Below, one piece after another: positions 36,258 through 44,352 of a DNA stretch of 64,000 nucleotides; the stretch's first letter is position 1, and each line of letters opens with the position of its first letter. The stretch comes from Cognatundibacterium rivi. Its GTDB lineage: Bacteria; Pseudomonadota; Gammaproteobacteria; Burkholderiales; Burkholderiaceae_D. The notes beneath the pieces were generated by a model, which made no database searches, was not told the DNA's origin, and saw nothing but the letters and a program-made list of their open reading frames with translations. The stretch is taken from positions 868,001 through 932,000 of the forward strand of contig NZ_JAGSPK010000001.1 of assembly GCF_018139565.1 (NCBI RefSeq), given 5' to 3'. Made by a program: the position numbers and the translations under genes.

Positions 36258-37139
36258 ATGTCCATCCTGATTAATAAAGACACTAAAGTTATTACCCAAG
36301 GTATCACTGGTAAAACTGGCCAGTTCCATACACGTATGTGCCGCGACTACGCAAACGGTAAAAACTGTTTCGTCGCAGGTGTAAATCCAAAGAAAGCTGG
36401 TGAAGATTTCGAAGGCATTCCTATTTACGCGAATGTCTCTGAAGCGAAAGCTGCAACAGGCGCAACTGTTTCTGTCATCTATGTCCCACCAGCAGGTGCA
36501 GCAGCTGCGATCTGGGAAGCGGTAGAAGCGGATCTCGATCTGGCAATCTGTATCACAGAAGGTATCCCTGTTCGTGACATGATGATGTTGAAAGACCGCA
36601 TGGCTAAAGCTGGTAGCAAAACAAAATTGCTCGGCCCTAACTGCCCAGGTCTGATCACACCAGATGAAATCAAGATCGGTATTATGCCAGGCCATATTCA
36701 CCGCAAAGGTCGTATCGGCGTGGTGTCACGTTCCGGTACTTTGACATACGAAGCAGTTGGTCAATTGACTGCACTCGGCTTGGGTCAATCTTCTGCGGTT
36801 GGGATCGGTGGCGATCCTATCAATGGTTTGAAACACATCGACATCATGAAGATGTTCAATGATGATCCAGATACAGACGCTGTGATTATGATTGGTGAAA
36901 TCGGTGGCCCAGATGAAGCGAATGCATCTTACTGGGTACGCGACAACATGAAGAAACCTGTCGTTGGTTTCATCGCTGGTGTGACAGCTCCTCCAGGAAA
37001 ACGCATGGGCCATGCAGGTGCGTTGATTTCCGGTGGTGCTGATACTGCGCAAGCAAAATTGGACATCATGGAAGAGTGCGGTATCAAAGCAACGAAGAAT
37101 CCGTCAGAAATGGCGCGTTTGTTGAAAGCAATGCTGTAA
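36258..37139 (+). CDS. sucD: Succinyl-CoA synthetase, alpha subunit
   Basis: Partner of SucC; carries the CoA-binding domain and the phosphohistidine. 293 residues. CoA-binding Rossmann segment TQGITGKTGQFHT at 13-25; the catalytic histidine is His252 in GHAGALISGG (His246 in E. coli). CAAGGAATCACT precedes the ATG, 18 nt after the sucC stop. The intrinsic terminator at 37161-37189 ends the operon. Confidence 0.98.
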   Translation: MSILINKDTKVITQGITGKTGQFHTRMCRDYANGKNCFVAGVNPKKAGEDFEGIPIYANVSEAKAATGATVSVIYVPPAGAAAAIWEAVEADLDLAICITEGIPVRDMMMLKDRMAKAGSKTKLLGPNCPGLITPDEIKIGIMPGHIHRKGRIGVVSRSGTLTYEAVGQLTALGLGQSSAVGIGGDPINGLKHIDIMKMFNDDPDTDAVIMIGEIGGPDEANASYWVRDNMKKPVVGFIAGVTAPPGKRMGHAGALISGGADTAQAKLDIMEECGIKATKNPSEMARLLKAML

Positions 37140-37160
37140 ATTTTTCTTATATTCAAAATA

Positions 37161-37189
37161 AAAAAACCGCGATTTTCGCGGTTTTTTTT
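37161..37189 (+). terminator. Intrinsic terminator of sucCD
   Basis: A 12-bp perfect stem AAAAAACCGCGA/TCGCGGTTTTTT with a three-T loop, followed by further T residues, 21 nt after the sucD stop. Confidence 0.93.
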
Positions 37190-37328
37190 CGTACTCACAC
37201 TTTGCTTTTGAGTATATGAAGTGCAAACTCAATACCTTAATGTTAAGCTAGCAACGATAGGCAATATTAAATAAACTAAACTTCCTTGGTTTGTGCCCAA
37301 GCCTGTAATCAATGAGCGCCATTTATCG

Positions 37329-38135
37329 ATGTCACATCAGTATGTATTAGAATTTGCTGCACTGTCTGATATTGGACGAGTCAGGAAACATAACGAAGAT
37401 GCGATCGTTGTCTGTTCTGATTACGGCTGTGCTGTACTCGCAGATGGTATGGGAGGATACAAAGCCGGAGAAGTTGCCAGTGCGATGACGGCGAAGATCG
37501 TTGCTGACTACCTCTGCGCAAAGCTAGATTCAGCCTGGTATACGAAGTTTGGTTTCCAATCGATTCATTTGTCTCGCTGGATATCAGATGCCATTCATTT
37601 AGCAAATCGTCAGGTCGTACAGACTTCGCAAGAAAATCCGGAATGTTTTGGCATGGGAACAACAGTGGTTGTAGCATGTTGTACTCAAGATAAAATTTTA
37701 TTTGCGCATGTTGGCGATTCCAGAGCATATCGCTATCGTAATCATGCGCTCGTAAGAATGACAGAAGATCACTCGGTGCTCCAGGAGCAAATTAATGCAG
37801 GTTTAATTTCAGAATCGCAGGCGCGGTTTTCAACGATTAAAAATTTAATTACACGAGCGGTAGGAACCCAGGACAATATTGAGGTAGACCTTAGCGTGCA
37901 CCAGGCAGATGACACCGATGTCTATATGCTCTGTTCTGACGGATTGACTGACTTGCTTGCTGACGATCAGATACAGGACATATTGCGGCAGTACGAAGGT
38001 GATTTGCCGACATGCTGCAGGGCATTAATTGATTACGCAAATGTGGCTGGGGGCTTTGATAACACTTCTGTTGTTTTGTTTAAGTTAAAGGCGGTATCGG
38101 GTCCGTCGTGGATGAAAAAGTTACTATTCCGGTAA
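37329..38135 (+). CDS. PP2C-family serine/threonine protein phosphatase
   Basis: About 268 residues. PP2C metal-binding motifs occur in order: DIGRVRKHNEDA, LADGMGGYKAGE, GMGTTVV, FAHVGDSRAYR, LITRAVG, LCSDGLTDLL and DNTSVVLF. It dephosphorylates proteins modified by Hanks-type kinases; no kinase gene is in the window. The ATG at 37329 starts MSHQYVLEFAALSDIG; a GTG at 37293 would add 12 residues. The FHA protein gene follows after 33 nt, a common phosphatase/phosphopeptide-reader pairing. Confidence 0.93.
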   Translation: MSHQYVLEFAALSDIGRVRKHNEDAIVVCSDYGCAVLADGMGGYKAGEVASAMTAKIVADYLCAKLDSAWYTKFGFQSIHLSRWISDAIHLANRQVVQTSQENPECFGMGTTVVVACCTQDKILFAHVGDSRAYRYRNHALVRMTEDHSVLQEQINAGLISESQARFSTIKNLITRAVGTQDNIEVDLSVHQADDTDVYMLCSDGLTDLLADDQIQDILRQYEGDLPTCCRALIDYANVAGGFDNTSVVLFKLKAVSGPSWMKKLLFR

Positions 38136-38168
38136 TTTTTTGAAAATTGAATGAGTGAGAGATGATTT

Positions 38169-38768
38169 ATGGCGAAAATAATCGTCACCTTTAATGGATT
38201 GGTGCAGCAAGAAGTTAGTATTAACAAGTCTCGTATTACGATAGGTCGGCGTATTGGGAACGATATCGTCATTGATCATTTGACTGTCAGTGGTCAGCAT
38301 GCTGCTATCGATACCACGTCAAACGGTTCTTTCGTTCTTGATCTGGGGAGTACCAATGGCACTTTGGTTAACAATCAGCCAGTCAAAAAGCATTTACTTC
38401 AGCATGACGACGTTATTGACATCGGTAAGTACAAATTGCGCTTTCAGGTAGAGAAGAGTGCTCAGGTCACTGCGGTTTCCTCGGTTGCCTCAAATCCTGC
38501 GACGACACAGGCTCCGGCAAAAATAAAAGTGATCAATGGTGCTAATGCAGGTAAGGAGTTGGTGTTGACAAAAGCTGTGACAACAGTGGGGAGTCCCGGA
38601 ACGCAGGTTATTGCGATTGCAAGGCAAACCGACAGATATATTGTCCGTCATGTTGAAGGTAAAGAGTTTCCTAAAGTAAACGGACAGTTGCTAACAGATC
38701 AGCCGCATACATTGCAGCATGGAGATGTGATTGATATCAGTGGCACTCACATGCAATTCAGTATTTAG
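38169..38768 (+). CDS. Protein with two FHA domains
   Basis: A 199-residue protein. The first FHA domain (about 20-95) has the full phosphothreonine-binding pattern GRRIGNDIVID, SGQHA, and GSTNGTLVNNQ. After an Ala/Thr/Ser-rich linker, a second FHA fold (115-199) has lost the Arg/Ser/His readout residues and is probably structural. Likely binds phosphorylated partners controlled by the PP2C phosphatase encoded just upstream. Such pairs occur with type VI secretion or pilus regulation; the pilin gene follows, but a direct link is unproven. Confidence 0.88.
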   Translation: MAKIIVTFNGLVQQEVSINKSRITIGRRIGNDIVIDHLTVSGQHAAIDTTSNGSFVLDLGSTNGTLVNNQPVKKHLLQHDDVIDIGKYKLRFQVEKSAQVTAVSSVASNPATTQAPAKIKVINGANAGKELVLTKAVTTVGSPGTQVIAIARQTDRYIVRHVEGKEFPKVNGQLLTDQPHTLQHGDVIDISGTHMQFSI

Positions 38769-38908
38769 CCGTTGGTAAGGTGGATGTTTCTGACTTGGAG
38801 TGTGAATGGCTGACAAAAAATGTCACCAACTAACATTTTGCGTCACTTTTTCCACGTATATGAAGCTCGCTAACGCGAATTTACTCTTGCGACTTAATTT
38901 TACATAGC

Positions 38909-38924
38909 TGGCATACAGTTTGCT
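38909..38924 (+). promoter_or_regulatory. Sigma-54 promoter of pilA
   Basis: TGGCAT-ACAGT-TTGCT fits the -24/-12 consensus TGGCAC-N5-TTGCW with one mismatch. pilA in many proteobacteria is RpoN- and PilR-dependent. TGTCAC (38821) and CGTCAC (38841), 20 bp apart and about 70-90 bp upstream, are possible PilR sites. Confidence 0.75.
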
Positions 38925-38971
38925 GTGAGAAGTGCAGGGTCATCCTTTTTAATTGTTATCCGGAGAACTAT

Positions 38972-39397
38972 ATGAAATCTATGAAATTGGTTAAAAAAGT
39001 ACAACAAGGTTTTACTTTGATCGAATTGATGATCGTTGTGGCGATTATTGGTATTCTGGCAGCAGTGGCATTGCCAGCTTATCAAGATTACACAACACGT
39101 GGTCGTGTTACTGAGATTTTGGGTTTGATGGCTGGTTTTAAGCCAACAATTTCTGAAAATATTGCTTCTGCAGGTGGGCAACTTGACGCTACAGCTTGTA
39201 ATGGTGTTACTAATATTACAACTGCAACAACGAATACTGCTTCTGTTTCATGTTCTAGTGGTGTTTTAACAGGTACTGGTACAGCTAAAGCACAAAACGC
39301 TGTTTTAGTATTGACACCTGTAGTCGGTAGTGGCGTGGTTACTTGGAAATGTACTACAACCACAGATAAAAAATACGTTCCTGCTGAATGCCGTTAA
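38972..39397 (+). CDS. pilA: Type IV major pilin
   Basis: Structural subunit of type IV pili. 141 residues. The prepilin peptidase site is Gly13/Phe14 ([10 protein letters not shown]) with Glu5 of the mature protein (Glu18) present, followed by the hydrophobic N-terminal helix and [10 protein letters not shown]. Four cysteines: Cys76/Cys94 and Cys127/Cys140; the last pair probably encloses the D-region. The centre is rich in Ser/Thr/Ala/Gly, giving many possible O-glycosylation sites. CCGGAG precedes the ATG at 38972; a sigma-54 promoter and a terminator frame the gene. Confidence 0.95.
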   Translation: MKSMKLVKKVQQGFTLIELMIVVAIIGILAAVALPAYQDYTTRGRVTEILGLMAGFKPTISENIASAGGQLDATACNGVTNITTATTNTASVSCSSGVLTGTGTAKAQNAVLVLTPVVGSGVVTWKCTTTTDKKYVPAECR

Positions 39398-39412
39398 TCT
39401 GGAAAATGTTGT

Positions 39413-39441
39413 AAAAAACCCGCCTTTTGGCGGGTTTTTTT
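39413..39441 (+). terminator. Intrinsic terminator of pilA
   Basis: A 12-bp stem AAAAAACCCGCC/GGCGGGTTTTTT with a four-T loop and a trailing T-tract, 16 nt after the pilA stop. Genes downstream would be expressed by read-through or their own promoter. Confidence 0.93.
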
Positions 39442-39500
39442 ATTGTGTTACGCTTGTAGTAAAGTATACCGATATAGTTCGTTTTTATTTTTTATACGCA

Positions 39501-40262
39501 ATGAATATCTACCGTCTTAAATTCAAAGCTTTTTCTTACCACGCTATCATATCTCTAATTATCGCTGCATTAGTCACATCGGTAGTGAAATTAGTCTGGT
39601 ATCCAGCTCCTTATGATCAGCTCTGCGGAGGTTTAAATTTATTATTTTTAGTGATAGGTGTTGATCTTGTTCTTGGCCCTTTATTGACATTTGTCGTGTT
39701 TGACTTAAAAAAGAGCAAGAGCGAATTAGTAAGAGACTTGGTGATTGTCGGACTATTGCAATTAATTGGTTTGCTATATGGGATGTACATCGTTTTTTTG
39801 GCAAGACCAGTCGTAGTTGTATTTAACGGAAAACAGTTCGATGTTGTCACGCAGGTTCAAATTACTGAAAATAAACTACCTGATGCTGCGCCTGATTTCC
39901 GTCGATTATCAATGACAGGCCCTCGATTGTTAAGCATGCGTGCCGCACAAAGTGAAAGTGAGCGTACGGAGTTGATGGTGTTATCTGTGACGGGGCAGTT
40001 AAAAGGTGTAATGCCAGCATTTTGGCAAGACTATGCATTATCAAAAAATCAGGTTGTGCGTGAAGCTAGTAGTGTTGATGATCTGTATAAACAATATCCG
40101 GCAGATGATGTGTTAATTGACGCCCAGATAGCTAAATCTGGTCTTAATAGGAGTCAGGTGGTTTTTCTCCCAATTGTCTCTGCTCGCAATAGTTGGACCG
40201 TTTTATTGAATAAAGAGACTGCTGAAATGATCGGTTTTGTTCCCAAAGACGCATCCTTTTAG
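39501..40262 (+). CDS. TfpX/TfpZ-family type IV pilin accessory protein
   Basis: About 253 residues. Three membrane helices near the N-terminus (AIISLIIAALVTSVVKLVWY; the DLVLGPLLTFVVFD segment; and LVIVGLLQLIGLLYGMYIVF), then a periplasmic domain. The order GVDLVLGPLLTFVVF, RDLVIVGLLQL is typical of TfpZ-type proteins encoded next to pilin genes, which help a particular pilin to be displayed. Start at ATG 39501 (MNIYRLKFKAF); an upstream alternative start overlaps the pilA terminator. It immediately follows pilA, supporting the call. Confidence 0.85.
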   Translation: MNIYRLKFKAFSYHAIISLIIAALVTSVVKLVWYPAPYDQLCGGLNLLFLVIGVDLVLGPLLTFVVFDLKKSKSELVRDLVIVGLLQLIGLLYGMYIVFLARPVVVVFNGKQFDVVTQVQITENKLPDAAPDFRRLSMTGPRLLSMRAAQSESERTELMVLSVTGQLKGVMPAFWQDYALSKNQVVREASSVDDLYKQYPADDVLIDAQIAKSGLNRSQVVFLPIVSARNSWTVLLNKETAEMIGFVPKDASF

Positions 40263-40370
40263 AGAAAATTTTAATCTTTTTTTGCTTGTTTTAACTTGTG
40301 ATATGAGATGATATTTTTCAATATGAATGATGTTGTCTAATTAAATTTTCGAGGGAAGGAAGAATGTTTT

Positions 40371-40676
40371 ATGTTGTTTGATTGGTTCAATGTAACTAAG
40401 TCGAAAGAGTTCGGTATTGCGTTAGCAAATTTTTACGCTGAACGTGAAAAAAAAACAGAATCAGGTAACAAAGGTAAAAAAGAATTTGAACGCAGACAAA
40501 AAGAACTTCTGCTGAAAATGGAACAAAAAGTTGCAGAATTCAAGCGGCAAAACAAATTGAATGTGTATAAAAAAGCGCAGTTAGGTAACGTCTTTAAGTG
40601 GCAATTGTTGGAAATTGGTTATACCGATCAATATGTCGATGATTTGACCCAGTGGTTGATGCATCATTTGAAATAA
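40371..40676 (+). CDS. Small basic protein of unknown function
   Basis: A 101-residue lysine-rich protein: FGIALANFYAEREKK, a strongly charged central helix (EFERRQKELLLKMEQKVA), then YKKAQLGNVFKWQLLE and a C-terminal hydrophobic amphipathic segment. Secondary structure is likely all helical with a coiled-coil centre. I do not recognise the family. GGAAGGAAG lies upstream of ATG 40371; an ATG at 40364 is out of frame and soon stops. It sits between the pilin accessory gene and the O-GlcNAc-transferase-like gene. Confidence 0.7.
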   Translation: MLFDWFNVTKSKEFGIALANFYAEREKKTESGNKGKKEFERRQKELLLKMEQKVAEFKRQNKLNVYKKAQLGNVFKWQLLEIGYTDQYVDDLTQWLMHHLK

Positions 40677-40714
40677 TTGAACTCAAGAATCATTCGACAA
40701 TATCAGAGCTCTCA

Positions 40715-43129
40715 ATGGAAAAAAACGGTTTTTTACAACGAATCAAAAGTATTTTTGGAACACGTTCTGACGCAGAAAATACTGTAAAGGCAGGCGATGA
40801 CGGAGCCAAATTAATTCTAAAAAAGGGAAATGATTTGGAGGATCAGGGTAGCTTTGATCTGGCCTTATCCACTTATGAGCATCTGTTGACTATCCATCCT
40901 CAAATGGCTAGAGCGCACCTGAATAAAGGTAATGTGCTCATGAAAATGGAGCGTTTTTCTGAGGCTCTATCATCATATAACGCAGCTATTGAACTTGACC
41001 CTTCTTATGCCGCAGCGCACTACAATAAAGGTAATGCGTTGGCAAAGCTTGAGAATACGCATGAAGCCATAGATGCTTATAACATTGCAATCAGATATAA
41101 CCCTGTTTTCTTTCAGGCATTGGTAGCCAAAGGAAATATCCTGGTTGATGTAGATAAGCCTGAAGAGGCAATAGAGTGCTATGAGCAAGCATTAAAACTG
41201 AACCCACAATCGACAGACATTTATCGTAATCTGACGAGTGTGTTACTGCAACTGAAAAAGCATGATAAGTTTATTGAAATAATAAAGAATGCGATTAAGT
41301 CGAATCCTGACGATGCGAATTCATTTTTTTCCTTGGGAAATCTTTACCTGGCTAGCGGAGATATTGTTAATGCTCAGACAGCATTTCGTCAGATTGTAAA
41401 AATACCATCTGTTAGCGCTGAGTTGTTAAATGAGGTTGGACGTGAATTAAATAGCCAAGGCGATTATGTAAATGCAAAAAAATCTCTTTTACGTGCTTTA
41501 GCCAATGACGATAGCGTCGCTGATGCTCATAATAATTTGGGCTTAGCTTACTTGGGTTTATTGCAACTAGATGATGCATTAAAAAGTTTTAAGGCTGCTG
41601 TATTTTACTCAGGTAATACACCAGATTACTTTGTAAACATTGGAAATGTTTACGCTGCCCGTGGCGACCTTGATCGCGCGATTGAATCCACAAAAGAAGC
41701 ATTAAAAATAAATCCTGAATTTTATCTGGCAGTCAACAATTTAGGATCTTATTATAAAGATAGCGGACAAATTGATAATGCGGTTGAAAGCTTCAAAAAA
41801 TCAGTAGAGCTAAATCCAGAGTTTAATGGTGCATATAGTAATTATTTATTTTGTTTAAGTCATAAAACATCGGTGACTGCAAATGAATTATTTAATGAAC
41901 ATTGTTTATTTGGAACTCAATATGAAGCATCCCTTAGTGATAAGAAGTTTGAGTACGATAATACTGTTGATACTGAACGATTTTTAAAAATAGGTTTTGT
42001 GTCTGGAGACTTATTTAATCATGCTGTAGCGTCTTTTTTTGAACCAATTCTGGTATCACTCGCAAAAAAAACAAAATTACATATCTACGTGTATAGCAAT
42101 AATCCTGTAGAGGATAACGTTACGCAACGGATGAAAGCGTATGTGCGCTCTTGGCTGAAAGTGGCTAATTTATCTGACGATAAGCTTGCAGAAATGATTC
42201 ATGCCGATAAGATTGATATTCTGATTGATCTCTCCGGTCATACTGCATTGAATAGACTTCTGACGTTTGCAAGAAAGCCTGCCCCGATACAAGCAAGCTG
42301 GATCGGATATCCCGGGACAACGGGCCTGACATCGATGGATTATTACATCGGTGATCGTTACTTTATTCCGCCAGAAAAGGTAGCGCAGCAATTTGTCGAA
42401 AAGCTGGCAATTATTCCAATTTCAATTACGTTTCAGCCACAGCATGATGCTCCAGAGGTCAACGCTTTGCCTGCTTTAAGCAATGGCCACATAACGTTTG
42501 GTAGTTTTAACCGGATCGATAAGATCAATCGGGAAGTGATCGCGCTTTGGGGTAAATTATTGAGAGCGATACCAGAATCAACAATGATTTTTGGTGGATT
42601 ACCCGCAAGAGAAAGTTGCCAGCAGTTGTTGACGTGGTTGGAGGAAGAAGGAATTTCTGAGGATAGATTGACGCTGTATCAGCGTACTAATATGCGAGAC
42701 TACCTAGCACTTCATCACAAAGTTGATGTCTGCCTTGATACTTTTCCTTATACCGGTGGTACGACGACGAATCATGCATTGTGGATGGGTGTTCCCACGC
42801 TAACAATGATTGGCTCAACAATTTCAGGACGACAAGGAGCTAGCAATCTTTCCCATGTTGGTTTGCAGTCAATATTTGTTGCTGAAGGGCCTGACGATTT
42901 TGTCAGCAAGGGTAGTGCTATTGCCTTGCAACTTCGGGAACTGTCGGAAATTCGCATGGGATTACGACAACGCTTTCTTGATTCTGCCTTTTGTCAGCAG
43001 GGATTGGTTGCGGATTCTTTCGAATGCGCTTTACGACATATGTGGAAACGTTGGTGTGAAGATCAAGCACCTGCAACATTTGAAGTAGTTAAGAAAGATA
43101 CTCATTTTGATATCAAGGAATTTATCTGA
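40715..43129 (+). CDS. TPR protein with O-GlcNAc-transferase-like (GT41) domain
   Basis: About 804 residues. Some nine or ten tetratricopeptide repeats cover roughly 30-400 (for example ARAHLNKGNVLMKMERFSEA). The C-terminal half is a GT41 glycosyltransferase: GFVSGDLFNHAVASFFEPIL, DLSGHTALNRLLTFARKPAP, GSFNRIDKINREVIALW and DTFPYTGGTTTNHALWMGVP. It should transfer a sugar, by analogy N-acetylglucosamine or another UDP-sugar, to Ser/Thr of cytoplasmic proteins. Its stop overlaps the next ATG (TGATG). A GTG-initiated extension from 40652 overlaps the previous gene and is rejected. The target could be the pilin or another envelope protein before export. Confidence 0.85.
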   Translation: MEKNGFLQRIKSIFGTRSDAENTVKAGDDGAKLILKKGNDLEDQGSFDLALSTYEHLLTIHPQMARAHLNKGNVLMKMERFSEALSSYNAAIELDPSYAAAHYNKGNALAKLENTHEAIDAYNIAIRYNPVFFQALVAKGNILVDVDKPEEAIECYEQALKLNPQSTDIYRNLTSVLLQLKKHDKFIEIIKNAIKSNPDDANSFFSLGNLYLASGDIVNAQTAFRQIVKIPSVSAELLNEVGRELNSQGDYVNAKKSLLRALANDDSVADAHNNLGLAYLGLLQLDDALKSFKAAVFYSGNTPDYFVNIGNVYAARGDLDRAIESTKEALKINPEFYLAVNNLGSYYKDSGQIDNAVESFKKSVELNPEFNGAYSNYLFCLSHKTSVTANELFNEHCLFGTQYEASLSDKKFEYDNTVDTERFLKIGFVSGDLFNHAVASFFEPILVSLAKKTKLHIYVYSNNPVEDNVTQRMKAYVRSWLKVANLSDDKLAEMIHADKIDILIDLSGHTALNRLLTFARKPAPIQASWIGYPGTTGLTSMDYYIGDRYFIPPEKVAQQFVEKLAIIPISITFQPQHDAPEVNALPALSNGHITFGSFNRIDKINREVIALWGKLLRAIPESTMIFGGLPARESCQQLLTWLEEEGISEDRLTLYQRTNMRDYLALHHKVDVCLDTFPYTGGTTTNHALWMGVPTLTMIGSTISGRQGASNLSHVGLQSIFVAEGPDDFVSKGSAIALQLRELSEIRMGLRQRFLDSAFCQQGLVADSFECALRHMWKRWCEDQAPATFEVVKKDTHFDIKEFI

Positions 43130-44250
43130 TGCCGAAACATAGTGTCACCTCTATTTATGTGACCCGACCCGAGTTACCTCCTTTGGATGAATTTATTCCT
43201 TATCTGGAGAAGATGTGGGATAGCCGGATTTTGACTAATTGCGGACCATTTCATCAGCAGTTGGAGGCGGCTTTGTGTCAATACTTAGCGGTGCCCTATA
43301 TCTCTTTGTTTGCCAATGCGACGATCGCTTTGCTCGCTGCGTTTAAAGCACTTCATATTGAAGGTGAAGTTATTACGACGCCTTATTCTTTCGTCGCCAC
43401 TTCGCACGCGCTTCTGTGGAATGGCCTTACGCCAGTTTTTACAGATGTTGATCCGGTGACTTTAAATCTTGATCCTGACAAAATCGAGGCGGCGATTACT
43501 GAAAAGACCTCTGCGATCTTAGCTGTGCATTGCTATGGACATCCTTGTGACGTCGAAAAAATTCAGAAAATTGCTGATAAATATAAATTAAAAGTCATTT
43601 ACGACGCTGCCCATGCATTTGGTGTTGTGGGAGATCATGGCAGTGTTCTGAATGAGGGGGACCTTTCCGTTCTGAGTTTCCATGCAACCAAAGTGTTTAA
43701 TACATTTGAGGGGGGGGCGATTATTTCAGCCGATCCCGCAATGAAAAATCTGATTGATGATCTGAAAAATTTTGGGTTTGAGGATGAAGTCAGTGTGATT
43801 TCTACAGGAATCAACGGCAAGATGAGCGAAATGAACGCTGCGCTTGGCCTGCTGCAATTAAAGTATGTTGATCAGGCAATTGTAAAGCGAGGACAAATTG
43901 ATGCGCGTTACAGGGAAAAATTAAGTTCAATCAAGGGTGTCAGATGTCTGGATCGTAATGGACAACAACGCTCTAACTATTCATATTTTCCTGTGTTAAT
44001 CGACGCTCACTTCCCCTTGAGCAGGGATGCACTGTATCTGAAATTGAAGTCTTTTAATATTCACCCTCGACGCTACTTTTATCCATTGATTTCTGAATTT
44101 GAGATGTACAGCAAACTGGCTTCCGCAGATAAAGCAGGCTTGCCCATTGCTCACCATGCCTCCGAAATGGTGCTTTGCTTACCTATTTATCCAGATTTAT
44201 CATTGTCAGATGTCGACAATATTGTCGATATTATTGCTGATGTAACATAA
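43129..44250 (+). CDS. DegT/DnrJ/EryC1-family PLP aminotransferase
   Basis: A 373-residue sugar aminotransferase. Lys188 in SFHATKVFNTFEGG forms the internal aldimine, and Asp159 in YDAAHAFG contacts the pyridine nitrogen. It probably aminates a nucleotide-linked keto sugar, similar to VioA/FdtB/WecE enzymes, for a glycan amino sugar. The ATG overlaps the GT41 stop by 1 nt (TGATG), so the two are co-translated. No sugar epimerase or dehydratase to supply its keto-sugar substrate is in this cassette. Confidence 0.9.
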   Translation: MPKHSVTSIYVTRPELPPLDEFIPYLEKMWDSRILTNCGPFHQQLEAALCQYLAVPYISLFANATIALLAAFKALHIEGEVITTPYSFVATSHALLWNGLTPVFTDVDPVTLNLDPDKIEAAITEKTSAILAVHCYGHPCDVEKIQKIADKYKLKVIYDAAHAFGVVGDHGSVLNEGDLSVLSFHATKVFNTFEGGAIISADPAMKNLIDDLKNFGFEDEVSVISTGINGKMSEMNAALGLLQLKYVDQAIVKRGQIDARYREKLSSIKGVRCLDRNGQQRSNYSYFPVLIDAHFPLSRDALYLKLKSFNIHPRRYFYPLISEFEMYSKLASADKAGLPIAHHASEMVLCLPIYPDLSLSDVDNIVDIIADVT

Positions 44251-44352
44251 GTTCAGATGATGTATCAATGCACTGCATATTGCTGATGCGCAACATATGC
44301 AAGGACAGATGAAGAGCGCCTCCAACTATTGACCAACCTAATTAATTGACAA

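Noticed and set aside
39330..39500. Extension of the TfpZ-like gene upstream into pilA
   Set aside because: It would cross the pilA terminator and starts with a non-ATG codon; the ATG at 39501 fits the family.
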